16,599 nt of DNA, from NCBI GenBank assembly GCA_049509915.1, contig JBEKZL010000167.1, positions 1 through 16,599 of the forward strand, given 5' to 3'. This document shows positions 1 to 6,913 of the stretch, piece by piece. The translations under genes were made by a program, and so were the position numbers. Each line of letters starts with the position of its first letter. Positions within the stretch are counted from its first letter, which is position 1. The DNA comes from JBEKYD01 sp049509915. Lineage in GTDB: Bacteria; Acidobacteriota; Terriglobia; Bryobacterales; Bryobacteraceae. The notes beneath the pieces were generated by a model that saw only the letters and a list, made by a program, of their open reading frames with translations, searched no databases and was not told the DNA's origin.

Positions 1-1
1 G

Positions 2-97
2 CTGATCGATCGAATCCATCAATATTTCGAAGAGATCAACGTAGCCCCGGTAGTGTTTCGTTGGAAGTACAAGATGGACGAGACCATTATTGTGTAG
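2..97 (+). CDS. IS630-like transposase, C-terminal end only (cut by the window edge)
   Basis: An open frame enters from the left edge and stops with TAG after 31 codons. The peptide contains RIHQYFEEINVAPVVFRWKY. It resembles the C-terminal tail of IS630/Tc1-type transposases, where a helix like IxxYFxxxN is followed by a PxxFxW motif that closes the DDE catalytic domain. The DDE residues would lie outside the window. No terminal inverted repeat could be verified. The match is by recognition of the tail pattern only, so another DDE transposase family is possible. Confidence 0.55.
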   Translation: MIDRIHQYFEEINVAPVVFRWKYKMDETIIV

Positions 98-429
98 TTA
101 ATAAGAGAATGATGATCTAGGGACTTGAGCCGGCGCCAGTCGGTGCCCTGCGGAACAACAATCAAATCAGTCGTTTAGGCCTCTTAATGGGCCATATCGG
201 TAGCCATGGGAACATTACCTCGGGGCAGGGCGGATATCAAGCAAATACTGGAGTAGGGAGAGTCGCCCCCCGAAATCGGTAGGTTCGCGCACCGGCCTTG
301 GGCGGGAAACGCCGGGCAACATGGCGGGGATTAGTTCTGCGGTGGTCGTGTCACAGGACGTCAGGAAGCATCATCTCGCTCTCGGCCGAAGGCCGGTCCG
401 AGAGCAGTTCGCTCAGCTGGTAGAATGAG
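98..429. other. Intergenic stretch without a supported gene
   Basis: No frame here carries a convincing protein. The stretch contains one copy of the dispersed TTAA-N6-ATATCGGTAGC motif (184-204). Near its right end is a short piece resembling the D-arm of a tRNA (about 405-420) that does not continue into a tRNA. A + frame from about 352 to 423 (containing REQFAQLVE) may be the frameshifted upstream part of the remnant at 430-546. Confidence 0.5.
184..204 (+). repeat. Dispersed intergenic motif TTAA-N6-ATATCGGTAGC, copy 1
   Basis: TTAA (184-187), six bases (TGGGCC), then ATATCGGTAGC (194-204). The 11-base core is identical to copies 2 and 4, and the spacing is identical in all five copies. 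Here the flanks ATGGGC and GCCAT can pair with one bulged base around the core. Function unknown. Confidence 0.7.
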
Positions 430-546
430 GTGATCGATTTGACCAAAGCGTACTTGAACTATCCCGTTCCCCACATGACGCTTCACGGTGATTCCGCCTG
501 CACCGAGATCGGCAAGATGGGGAAGACCAACCGCGCGTCCGGCTAA
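430..546 (+). pseudogene. Short remnant of an uncharacterised protein
   Basis: The 38-codon open frame starts at a GTG and stops at TAA. It contains AKAYLNYPVP-like and CTEIGKM segments: LTKAYLNYPVPHMTLHGD, followed by ACTEIGKMGKTNR. It reads like real protein and resembles the beginning of a small hypothetical family seen in diverse bacteria, but I cannot name it. The frame ends abruptly. The preceding sequence in another frame (ending FAQLVE at about 423) could be the upstream part joined by a frameshift. The last bases overlap the 3' end of the convergent mutarotase gene by four bases. It is most likely a truncated gene; a genuine 38-residue peptide is possible but less likely. Confidence 0.3.
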
Positions 547-1001
547 TCGAGATGGAACACTTCGGGAAGGGGCCGCATCTCTTCGTCGGCATGGGCTCCC
601 TTGGGAATCTCAAAGAAATCGGCCATCTGGTTCTGCCAGTGCGTATTGACTTCCTTCCTCGCCATTCCCGCTCGCGCCTTCTCAAAATCCGGAGTCTCTA
701 GGTAACCGATCAACAGCCCGTCGTCGCGCAGAAAGAGCGAGTAATTGTGCCAGCCGGTTTCGCGCAGCGCCTGGAGCATTTCCGGCCACACCTTCTTGTG
801 GCGCTCCTTGTACTCCGCGAGACGATCCTTCTTCACGTGTAGCAGAAAGCATACGCGTTGTTGACCGGCGCTGCCGGAAACGGAAGTTGCCGATCCCGCC
901 AGCAGGGTCGCCGCGCCCGCCAGCCAGGCACGCCGGGCGAGAGAACTCTGCGCCGTCCGCGTGGTGCGTTTCGTCAGTTGTTTGCCGCTCGATGCTTTCA
1001 T
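543..1001 (-). CDS. L-rhamnose mutarotase family protein with Tat-like export signal
   Basis: The product is 152 residues. The RhaM fold interconverts alpha and beta anomers of L-rhamnose. Residues 52-152 align by eye with E. coli RhaM: EYKERHKKVWPEM (63-75) carries the Tyr64 and His68 equivalents of the catalytic Tyr/His, HNYSLFL (85-91) matches the RhaM HNYAIYL strand, and the ending EVFHLD matches EVFYLP. The start at 1001 is chosen because GGAGGAG (1009-1015) lies seven bases upstream; a longer frame up to 1106 has no comparable site. Residues 1-47 are absent from E. coli RhaM. They contain RRAWLAGAATLLAG, a twin-arginine plus hydrophobic stretch, so the protein is probably exported. That is unusual for an enzyme that is cytoplasmic in E. 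coli. It may act on rhamnose released from plant or bacterial polysaccharides. Family call certain; substrate inferred. Confidence 0.9.
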   Translation of the reverse strand: MKASSGKQLTKRTTRTAQSSLARRAWLAGAATLLAGSATSVSGSAGQQRVCFLLHVKKDRLAEYKERHKKVWPEMLQALRETGWHNYSLFLRDDGLLIGYLETPDFEKARAGMARKEVNTHWQNQMADFFEIPKGAHADEEMRPLPEVFHLD

Positions 1002-1008
1002 TCCGGAT

Positions 1009-1015
1009 CTCCTCC
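1009..1015 (-). promoter_or_regulatory. Ribosome binding site of the mutarotase gene
   Basis: GGAGGAG on the minus strand lies seven bases before the ATG at 1001. It decides the start and rules out the 35-residue longer reading frame. Confidence 0.75.
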
Positions 1016-1167
1016 ACCGCAATCCTAAACTGGAGTTTCCATTATGGACCCCATAGTCCTGTTCAGTATACACTCGGCGGGCATCCGTTGATCCTGCGAA
1101 CTGCAATGTTCGATCGGGAAATCTGGTCGCTCAAGCTTCTTAACCCGCTTCGCCAGATTCAGCATCG

Positions 1168-1590
1168 CTACTTCCCGCCCGATTTCGTCAGGTCCGGGGC
1201 GCGTTCCAATGCCGACACGTACACTTCAATGTCTTTGATCTCGACGGCCTTGGCCGAGTGGTTCAACACACTATCGGCCGCCCGGACTTCCTTCGAAGCC
1301 GGTGTGCCGGCGTCCACCATGACTTTCAACGGTGTCGAGACGGCGGCGCTGGTCACCTGCTGAAGGCGGGCGATCGATTGCGCGTGGGCAGCCCGGCGGG
1401 CGGCCCGGTAGGCCTGCTGGAACTCGGGCTGCTTCTGCCATCGCAGCAACGTAGCCGTCCCAATACCTACCGCCCGCTCAGCCTCCTCATCCTTCCGGTG
1501 CGAAAGCAGTGCGGCAACCGCCTCCTCCATCTGGGGCAGCGCTGCCGCAAGCCCAAGCGCCAGCCGGCGGAAGCCGAGTGCGCTGTTCAT
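1168..1590 (-). CDS. phBC6A51-type helix-turn-helix protein (phage terminase small-subunit-like)
   Basis: The product is 140 residues. Residues about 24-62 form a helix-turn-helix: EEAVAALLSHRKDEEAERAV, then GIGTATLLRWQKQPEFQQAY. This is the AxxxGIGxxTLxRWxxxPEF signature of phBC6A51 / Nu1-like domains. Residues 60-80 are an Arg/Ala-rich helix (YRAARRAAHAQSIARLQQ). Residues 100-130 (VRAADSVLNHSAKAVEIKDI) are the usual C-terminal helix of these proteins, which I recognise from Solibacter and planctomycete genomes, where they often stand alone. The ATG at 1590 has a weak GGTGA just upstream; Met21 at 1530 is an alternative start with no better site. It lies upstream of, and in the same direction as, the mutarotase gene, and diverges from the enolase gene. 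DNA binding is inferred, and regulation of its neighbours is only a possibility. Confidence 0.75.
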   Translation of the reverse strand: MNSALGFRRLALGLAAALPQMEEAVAALLSHRKDEEAERAVGIGTATLLRWQKQPEFQQAYRAARRAAHAQSIARLQQVTSAAVSTPLKVMVDAGTPASKEVRAADSVLNHSAKAVEIKDIEVYVSALERAPDLTKSGGK

Positions 1591-1788
1591 TCACCGTTCA
1601 GACGCGGCTGTTCTTCTTCGCAGACGACATTTAAACTGGTACATGAACTGCAGCCATAAGCACTACGGTGACTCATTGCCGATCACTTGGGTGTATTACT
1701 GACCAGAACCCGGAGTTCGAAATGGAAATTCGGGCTAAACTGACCAAAGGCAGCCCTGCTGCCGGGCGAGGCTTCGCAGACGAGTTGG

Positions 1789-1794
1789 AAAGGA
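1789..1794 (+). promoter_or_regulatory. Ribosome binding site of the enolase-superfamily gene
   Basis: AAGGAG ends eight bases before the ATG at 1803. The longer frame from 1668 has no such site, and its extra 45 residues would place the Tat signal internally. Confidence 0.75.
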
Positions 1795-1802
1795 GCTTCC
1801 AG

Positions 1803-3032
1803 ATGAGGCGGAGAGAACTCTTGGCTTCGGCCGGAATCACGGCCGCAGCGGGTGTCACATGGAACACGCTGCTTGCGCCGGTTCAGGCGATCGCCGCCGA
1901 CGCAATGCCGATTCGCATCAAGACCATCGAGACTTTCAACATCCAGATTCCGGCGAGTCCCGCCGAAGTCGAGGCCGGTGTCATGAACCGTATGGCAGTG
2001 ACGCTCGTGGCGACGGAGTCGGGAGTGCATGGATATTCCTTTGGTGGGGCTGGTGGCGGCGGTAGCCGAGGCGGTCCCGGAGGCAACGCCGCGTTTCAGC
2101 AGATTCGCGACACCCTGGTGGGGACCGAACTGTTCGCGATGGAACAACATCTCAAGCGCGGGTTGCTCGATTGGGGTGGGATTGAAGAGGCTATGTGGGA
2201 TGCCATCGGCAAGGTGGCGGGGCAGCCGCTGTACCGACTGCTAGGCGGCTCACAAACCAGCACACCGGCCTACATTACGGCCGTGTGGCCCGGCGGCGCC
2301 GATCAATCGCAGGTTCCCATCAAGGACCAAGCCGTGTATGCCCGGCGCCTGAAAGATGCGGGATTCAACGCATTCAAGATCCGCATCTTCCGGCCGAACT
2401 TCATGGACGACGTCGAAGCCTGCGCCGGAATACTCGCGGCCTGCGGGCCGGGTTTCAAAGTGATGGTGGACCGGACCGCCCACGCATCCGGCAAGGTTTG
2501 GGATTATGCCACCGGATTAGCCGCCGCCAAGGCGCTTCAGAAGGCCGGGGTCTATTGGCTCGAAGAGCCGTTCGCGCGCGATGACTTTGAAACGCCGGCG
2601 CGGCTAGCCCGGGAAGTAGACATCCCGATCACCGGAGGGGAAGGGTTTCGCGGCCTCGACGCTTTTCGGGAATGCCTGGTCCACGAGACCTACGACATTC
2701 TTCAGCCCGACCTGCGGAATGTCGGTGGGCTCCTGACCATGCGCAAAGTGGCCGCCATGTGCGAGGCCTTTCATAAACCCTGTATCGGACACGGAGCATC
2801 TGGGCTGGCCGTTGCCGGCCGCATCCAGGCGCACGCGGCGTGGGGCGCGCCTTTGGAGGAATTCGCGTTGGCGACTCCGCCGCTCCTACCCCAGGAGCAA
2901 TGGGCCCCGGCGCTCAAGATCCTCAATTCGAAGGAAGTCTTCCAGTTTCGGAACGGGGAAATCCAGGTCCCGCAGGGTCCCGGCCTCGGTCTGGACCTCA
3001 ACCAGGAAGCGATCGAGCGTTACAAAGTCTGA
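1803..3032 (+). CDS. Tat-exported mandelate racemase/muconate lactonizing enzyme family protein
   Basis: The product is 409 residues of the enolase superfamily, which abstract a proton alpha to a carboxylate. Residues 1-34 are a Tat signal (MRRRELLASAG, then a hydrophobic stretch to about 33). The capping domain follows at about 36-150. The barrel carries K192-I-R194 (a KxR in place of the usual KxK base motif), metal ligands Asp223 (VMVDR), Glu254 (WLEEPF) and Glu280 (TGGEGF), and an Asp303/His330 pair (QPDLRN, IGHGAS) that matches the mandelate-racemase His-Asp dyad. A Gly-rich loop at 81-95 interrupts the capping domain. The substrate is unknown; a sugar acid dehydratase or racemase is most likely given the divergent mutarotase. 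The start is supported by AAGGAG at 1789-1794. No clear terminator was seen after the stop. Family certain, reaction inferred. Confidence 0.92.
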   Translation: MRRRELLASAGITAAAGVTWNTLLAPVQAIAADAMPIRIKTIETFNIQIPASPAEVEAGVMNRMAVTLVATESGVHGYSFGGAGGGGSRGGPGGNAAFQQIRDTLVGTELFAMEQHLKRGLLDWGGIEEAMWDAIGKVAGQPLYRLLGGSQTSTPAYITAVWPGGADQSQVPIKDQAVYARRLKDAGFNAFKIRIFRPNFMDDVEACAGILAACGPGFKVMVDRTAHASGKVWDYATGLAAAKALQKAGVYWLEEPFARDDFETPARLAREVDIPITGGEGFRGLDAFRECLVHETYDILQPDLRNVGGLLTMRKVAAMCEAFHKPCIGHGASGLAVAGRIQAHAAWGAPLEEFALATPPLLPQEQWAPALKILNSKEVFQFRNGEIQVPQGPGLGLDLNQEAIERYKV

Positions 3033-3453
3033 CCGGTCGCTTTTAACCTGAGTTCCGAAATTCGGCCACACGGGTCGGGCGGCCGTTCCCTCCCCATTCT
3101 GGGCCGTGCTCCCTGATGACCAAGCTGACTTCGGACCCCATCTCGCCGGTGGCCATGGCGGGTTTGGGAGTTCCCGCCGCGGAAGATCCCGGCGTCGCAA
3201 CCGTGGAGCCCTGCCTGGCCATGCCGGAGACCACCGTCCAGCGCTCCGCGCGGGCGCAGATCGAGGCCGGGGATCGCGCCATGATCGTCTGCGAGCCGGC
3301 GGCCGACGTTGATCCCTCTGAGAAAAACAATCAGAGCCATACCGGGTCTGTGGACGCCATTATGACAGCATCGACGAGCGCGGTGTCGCGGTTTCCGAGG
3401 GCTACTGGCAGCTTCAACGTGATCTCTGAAACGACCCGAGCGTTTTACCGATA

Positions 3454-3480
3454 GCTCCCGGTTCGACGCCCCTCGGGAGC
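3454..3480. terminator. Perfect 7-bp hairpin, possible bidirectional terminator
   Basis: GCTCCCG (3454-3460) pairs with CGGGAGC (3474-3480) around a 13-base loop. It lies between two converging genes, which suits transcription termination. Neither side has a strong T-run, so it is not a textbook intrinsic terminator. Confidence 0.35.
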
Positions 3481-3493
3481 AATTCAATCTGAC

Positions 3494-3508
3494 GGTTGGT
3501 CGCCAACC
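3494..3508. repeat. Short perfect hairpin next to dispersed motif copy 2
   Basis: GGTTGG and CCAACC are separated by TCG, giving a stable six-pair stem 24 bases before the TTAA of copy 2. No T-run follows. It may be structural or part of the terminator region. Confidence 0.4.
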
Positions 3509-3532
3509 GATAGAATGACTGTCGCGGCAGCG

Positions 3533-3553
3533 TTAAGACCCGATATCGGTAGC
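3533..3553 (+). repeat. Dispersed intergenic motif, copy 2
   Basis: TTAA (3533-3536), GACCCG, then ATATCGGTAGC (3543-3553). It is preceded by CAGCG, as in copies 4 and 5. The bases CCGATATCGG at 3540-3549 form a perfect 10-base palindrome. Downstream, TGCGGG and GTTTCCG recur in copy 5 with similar spacing. Confidence 0.7.
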
Positions 3554-3633
3554 GGTCGGTCCGCTGCGGGCAGTTTCCGAGTAGTCCGTCACCAAACGGT
3601 GAGCTGCGCCGAACGGCAGTCAGCGGCGGCTTC

Positions 3634-4046
3634 TCATTCCCCCCTGCGGATGTAGGTCACAGTGTGATGTGAGAGCAGCCGACCGTCGCTGTCAACGCAT
3701 TCGGCGACTCCGTAGATCAGGCGGCGACCAAGCTTCAGCACCGTGGCAGTGCAGCGAAAACCCTCTCTCTTGGCACCTGCTAAGAAACTTGTCGTCATCT
3801 CTGCGGTCACTGAAGACTCGGCCATCCCTAATTTCGTTTTAATCGCCAGCCACATCGCAACGTCAGCCGCAGCCATGAACACTTGGCCGCTCACCATGCC
3901 TCCGGGGCGCTCAAATGCCACCGGAAAAGTACACTGATGCTGCACTGACCGTCTGCAATTTCCTGGAGCGCGAAACCGAAGTTCCTCGTGAAGGCGACCT
4001 CGCTCAGCAACTGCTCCAGCTCTTTTTCGCTACATGCGAGGTCCAT
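3634..4046 (-). pseudogene. PaaI-type hotdog thioesterase gene with a frameshift
   Basis: The N-terminal frame starts at ATG 4046 with GGAG (4052-4055) five bases upstream. It reads SEKELEQLLSEVAF and NFGFALQEIADGQCSISVLF. The C-terminal frame, offset by one base, reads PVAFERPGGMVSGQVFMAAA, then DVAMWLAIKTKLG and ends VTYIRRGE. Joined, they give a hotdog thioesterase of about 137 residues, the usual family length, with the RPGGMVSGQ turn and the Asp-bearing central helix. The break is near 3921-3928; one extra C after TTTTC would restore the frame. A GTG at 3945 gives a 103-residue C-terminal ORF lacking the first strand and helix. The gene lies 81 bases after the acyl-CoA ligase on the same strand, fitting an acyl-CoA metabolism pair. 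It is either a real mutation or a sequencing error. Confidence 0.8.
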
Positions 4047-4127
4047 TGACACTCCACTCTACCGAGTTGGAGAGAGCGCTAGAAAAACCGATCCGTTCTG
4101 CTGCCATGTCTACCGCACCTGGGCCCG

Positions 4128-5669
4128 CTAGGGGAGCACCGTGGTGCCGCGTGTGCGGAGCTCGTTCTTTCGGACCTTGCCGGTGGCGGTGCGAGGCAGA
4201 GGCCCGAATTCGATCTGCTTCGGGCATTTAAAGTGTGCCAGATGCGCGCGGCAGAATTCGATGAGTTCTTCCGGGCTCGCCGAGTGGCCGGGCTTCAATC
4301 CGATATAGGCCTTCGGCACTTCGCCCCATTTTTCGTCGGGAACCGCCACGACGGCGACCTCCAGCACCGCCGGATGATCGTAGAACACCTTCTCCACTTC
4401 GATAGATGAGATGTTCTCGCCGCCCGCAATGACGATGTCTTTTTTGCGGTCGCGCAGCTCGATGTATCCATCCGGATGCACCACCGCTAAATCGCCTGAG
4501 TGGAACCATCCGCCGCGAAAGGCTTCTTCGGTGGCGGACGGATTCCGGTAATAGCCGAGCATCACGTTGTTGCCGCGCATGAGCACCTCGCCCATGGTTC
4601 GTCCGTCGGCCCGGACGTCACGCATTTGTTCGTCCACGACCCGCAGACCCGTGCCGGCGATGAGATAGGGCACGCCCTGGCGCGCCTTGATTTGGGCACG
4701 TTCGGCAGACGGCAATCCGTCCCACTCAGGGTGCCATGCGCAGATGGTATGTGGGCCGTAAGTCTCGGTTAATCCGTAAGCGTGAACCAGATCTGCGCCG
4801 ATCTCATCGCTGGCACGGATCACCGCCGGGGAAGGCGGGGCGCCCGCCGTCACGATCTTCAATCCGCCCGAGAAGCGAATGCTATTGGCGGTGCAGTACT
4901 CGGTGATGGTGGCGACCACCACTGGTGCGCCGCAGAGATGTGTGACTCCTTCGGCGCGTATCAGTTCGACGATGATCCGGGGGTCCACCTGACGCAGGCA
5001 GACGTGCCTAGCTCCTGCGGCCGTGACAGCCCAGGGAAAGCACCAGCCGTTGCAGTGGAACAGAGGCAGGGTCCAGAGGTAGACGGAACGGCAGGTCAGC
5101 CCGGACTCCAGGATCTCGCCCAAGGCGTTTAGGCAGGCGCCGCGATGGGTGTACATCACGCCTTTGGGGAAGCCGGTCGTCCCGCTGGTGTAGTTGACCG
5201 AGATCAGTCCATCCTCCTCCGGCTCAGCTACGCCGGTTACGGGGAATTCGCCTTGCGCCAACAAACCTTCGTAATCGGAGACCAGGTGAGTGAGGCACGG
5301 TAGCTCGGTGCGGATATTTTCCAGGACCGGTGCAAGCTGCGGGTCGCAGATGACGACGCGTGCTTCGCAATGGTTAACGATCCAGGCGAGCTCACGGGCT
5401 TGCAAACGGATGTTCAACATGACCAGAACCGCACCCGCCAGAATCACTCCGAACTGCGCTTCCAGCGCGGCCGCCGTGTTGGGGGCTAGTACCGCGACGC
5501 GGTCGCCGGGAGCCACTCCCAGTTTCCGCAGCGCGCTCGCCTGGCGGTGCACGCGCTCGTTGAACTGCGCGTAGGTGAAGCGCCGATCCCCGTCCACAAC
5601 GGCTGTGCGATCCCGATACACCCAGGCGCTACGGGCCAGAAAGTCCAGAGGGCTTAAAGCGGATTTCAT
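4128..5669 (-). CDS. AMP-dependent acyl-CoA synthetase/ligase
   Basis: The product is 513 residues. It activates a carboxylic acid as an acyl-adenylate and transfers it to CoA. All core adenylate-forming motifs are present: P-loop YTSGTTGFPKG (160-170), the LPLFHCNGWCFPW region (about 201-213), YGLTETYGP (298-306), the ATP-ribose Asp393 in HSGDL, hinge DRKKDIVIAGGENIS (407-421) and catalytic Lys498 in PRTATGKVRK. The HCNGW motif is typical of medium-chain, DmdB-like and plant AAE-like ligases, so a fatty or short branched/aryl acid is likely; the substrate cannot be fixed. ATG at 5669 begins MKSALSPLDFLARSA, the usual N-terminus, but its ribosome site is weak; a GTG at 5750 would add 27 residues unlike the family. 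The thioesterase gene follows on the same strand. It is divergent from the DUF1080 gene. Confidence 0.93.
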   Translation of the reverse strand: MKSALSPLDFLARSAWVYRDRTAVVDGDRRFTYAQFNERVHRQASALRKLGVAPGDRVAVLAPNTAAALEAQFGVILAGAVLVMLNIRLQARELAWIVNHCEARVVICDPQLAPVLENIRTELPCLTHLVSDYEGLLAQGEFPVTGVAEPEEDGLISVNYTSGTTGFPKGVMYTHRGACLNALGEILESGLTCRSVYLWTLPLFHCNGWCFPWAVTAAGARHVCLRQVDPRIIVELIRAEGVTHLCGAPVVVATITEYCTANSIRFSGGLKIVTAGAPPSPAVIRASDEIGADLVHAYGLTETYGPHTICAWHPEWDGLPSAERAQIKARQGVPYLIAGTGLRVVDEQMRDVRADGRTMGEVLMRGNNVMLGYYRNPSATEEAFRGGWFHSGDLAVVHPDGYIELRDRKKDIVIAGGENISSIEVEKVFYDHPAVLEVAVVAVPDEKWGEVPKAYIGLKPGHSASPEELIEFCRAHLAHFKCPKQIEFGPLPRTATGKVRKNELRTRGTTVLP

Positions 5670-5878
5670 ACTGGATTCGAATTGTACTGCAACTCGCTCC
5701 CGGAGTGCACGACGTCCGTCGGCCCACCTCCATTTCGGAAGGTGCGACACGGCCTTCGGCGGCAGATAGCTCGATATCCCCTAATATTGGTAACTCGGCT
5801 CTGGCCAAACCGACCGGTTGTAATTTCGACCTGAGCTTGGCATGAGGCTCGGACCTCTCCCTGGATACAGGATTCTTG

Positions 5879-5904
5879 ACCTTCGCCTAGGACCTTCGCC
5901 TAGG
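5879..5904. repeat. Two tandem copies of a 13-bp repeat upstream of a promoter
   Basis: ACCTTCGCCTAGG occurs at 5879-5891 and exactly again at 5892-5904, ending one base before the -35 hexamer at 5906. Each unit carries the palindrome CCTAGG. The position suits an activator or repressor operator for the DUF1080 gene. It could also be a simple slippage duplication. Confidence 0.7.
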
Positions 5905-5905
5905 A

Positions 5906-5934
5906 TTGACACCGGCCGGGTGGATTGCTAGACT
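5906..5934 (+). promoter_or_regulatory. Sigma70-type promoter of the DUF1080 gene
   Basis: A perfect -35 TTGACA (5906-5911), a 17-base spacer, and TAGACT (5929-5934, four of six to TATAAT). Transcription would begin near 5941, giving a leader of about 16 bases with GGGGG (5948-5952) before ATG 5957. This supports the start chosen for the downstream gene. Confidence 0.65.
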
Positions 5935-5956
5935 GTGCACGCTGATCGGGGGTTCG

Positions 5957-6829
5957 ATGTGTATTCACAAGATTTATCCGATTGCTTCCTTGTTATGGCT
6001 AGCTTCTGTTATGACGCAGCCTTTGGTTCCGCAAACGCCGCCTTCGGGCGGACGGGGCGGCGCTGCGCCCGCAACCGGGCCCACCATAGCCCTCGCGCCT
6101 GGCCTCAACCCGGTGCCGGATTACCGTGCGTTGATCGTCTCCCCGCCACGGCAAAAGATCCCCGAAGGCTTCACGTCTCTTTTTAATGGCGTGGATCTGA
6201 CCGGGTGGCACATCAGCCGTTCGGCTCGTCACGGCCTCACGCCCGATTTCCACGTGGTTCATGGCATGATCCTCGGCACTCAGAACCCTCTGGGTGGAGG
6301 CGGCCTGCTCATCACCGACAAGAAGTACAAGAATTTTGAGTTCTACATGGAGGCCAAGCCGGACTGGGGCGATGACAGCGGAGTTTTCTTCCGCTGTACC
6401 GAAGAGGGCGCGGCCTATCAGATCACGATGGATTTTCTGCCGGGAGGCACCATGGGCCGCCTGATACAAGAAGGCGGAATCACCTTGAAAATCGCGGGGG
6501 TGGCCCCGCCCGGGGCAGCTCGGGGCGGGACCGGTGGCCCATCGGGCGCTGCCGGCCGCAGCGGTGGCGGCCGCGGACCCGATCCCGGCATGTCGATCTG
6601 GAAGCACGAAGACTGGAACACGGTGCGCATTCGCGTCGAGGGCGAATTCCCGCACGTCACCGTGTGGATCAACGATCAACAAGTCAGCGATGCGACCGAT
6701 ACTCAGAACAGCGCGGTCGGCGGGATGATCGAAGGCCCGATTGCGCTTCAGATTCATGGTGGAGGGGTCCGCTGGCAGCCGGGTGGATTCTGGCGATGGC
6801 GCAATATCGGGATACGGGAATTGCCGTAG
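5957..6829 (+). CDS. Exported DUF1080 (3-keto-disaccharide hydrolase-like) protein
   Basis: The product is 290 residues. Residues 1-22 are a signal peptide (IYPIASLLWLASVM). A Gly/Pro/Ala-rich linker follows at 28-42. The DUF1080 jelly-roll domain spans about 69-290, with the opening motif GFTSLFNGVDLTGWH (71-85), GGLLITDKKYKNFEFYMEAK (115-134), DDSGVFFR (139-146), and the closing IALQIHGGGVRWQPGGFWRW (262-281) and NIGIREL. The family binds or cleaves carbohydrates outside the cytoplasm; some members act on 3-keto sugars. A second Gly/Pro-rich insert (181-210) interrupts the domain. ATG 5957 is preferred over the upstream TTG at 5906 because that TTG lies inside the -35 box. It is divergent from the ligase gene and has its own promoter. 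Exact substrate unknown. Confidence 0.9.
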   Translation: MCIHKIYPIASLLWLASVMTQPLVPQTPPSGGRGGAAPATGPTIALAPGLNPVPDYRALIVSPPRQKIPEGFTSLFNGVDLTGWHISRSARHGLTPDFHVVHGMILGTQNPLGGGGLLITDKKYKNFEFYMEAKPDWGDDSGVFFRCTEEGAAYQITMDFLPGGTMGRLIQEGGITLKIAGVAPPGAARGGTGGPSGAAGRSGGGRGPDPGMSIWKHEDWNTVRIRVEGEFPHVTVWINDQQVSDATDTQNSAVGGMIEGPIALQIHGGGVRWQPGGFWRWRNIGIRELP

Positions 6830-6835
6830 AAAGGG

Positions 6836-6854
6836 TTAAGGCATAATATCGGTA
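6836..6854 (+). repeat. Dispersed intergenic motif, copy 3 (variant end)
   Basis: TTAA (6836-6839), GGCATA, then ATATCGGTA (6846-6854), followed by TGC where the other copies have GC. The variant forms a hairpin, GCATA-ATATCGG-TATGC, followed by TTTA. It lies seven bases after the DUF1080 stop codon. Confidence 0.6.
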
Positions 6855-6913
6855 TGCTTTAGCCGCTGAGCTCTTGTGAACGCGACCTTGCCGGGAGTAT
6901 TCGGTCGGAAAGG

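Larger units (their letters stand above)
3033..3633. other. Convergent intergenic region without a recognisable gene
   Basis: It lies between the 3' ends of the enolase gene and the thioesterase gene. Several frames stay open by GC bias (for example 3116-3454 +, 3020-3487 -), but none has a ribosome site or a recognisable motif. A short + piece near 3357-3425 (HYDSIDERGVA) reads like protein but could not be assigned. The region also holds two perfect hairpins and one copy of the TTAA-N6-ATATCGGTAGC motif. Confidence 0.5.

Noticed and set aside
402..422. A tRNA-like start (GCTCAGCTGGTAGA)
   Set aside because: It matches a tRNA D-arm, but no anticodon stem, T-arm (GTTCGAATC type) or acceptor pairing follows; the sequence continues as a protein-like remnant.
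3020..3487. Long minus-strand and plus-strand open frames after the enolase gene
   Set aside because: They have skewed Arg/Gly/His-rich composition, no ribosome site and no motif; they look like GC-bias artefacts.
5770..5800. A degenerate motif copy (ATATTGGTAAC) upstream of the DUF1080 gene
   Set aside because: It has two or more mismatches in the core and no TTAA six bases before it.
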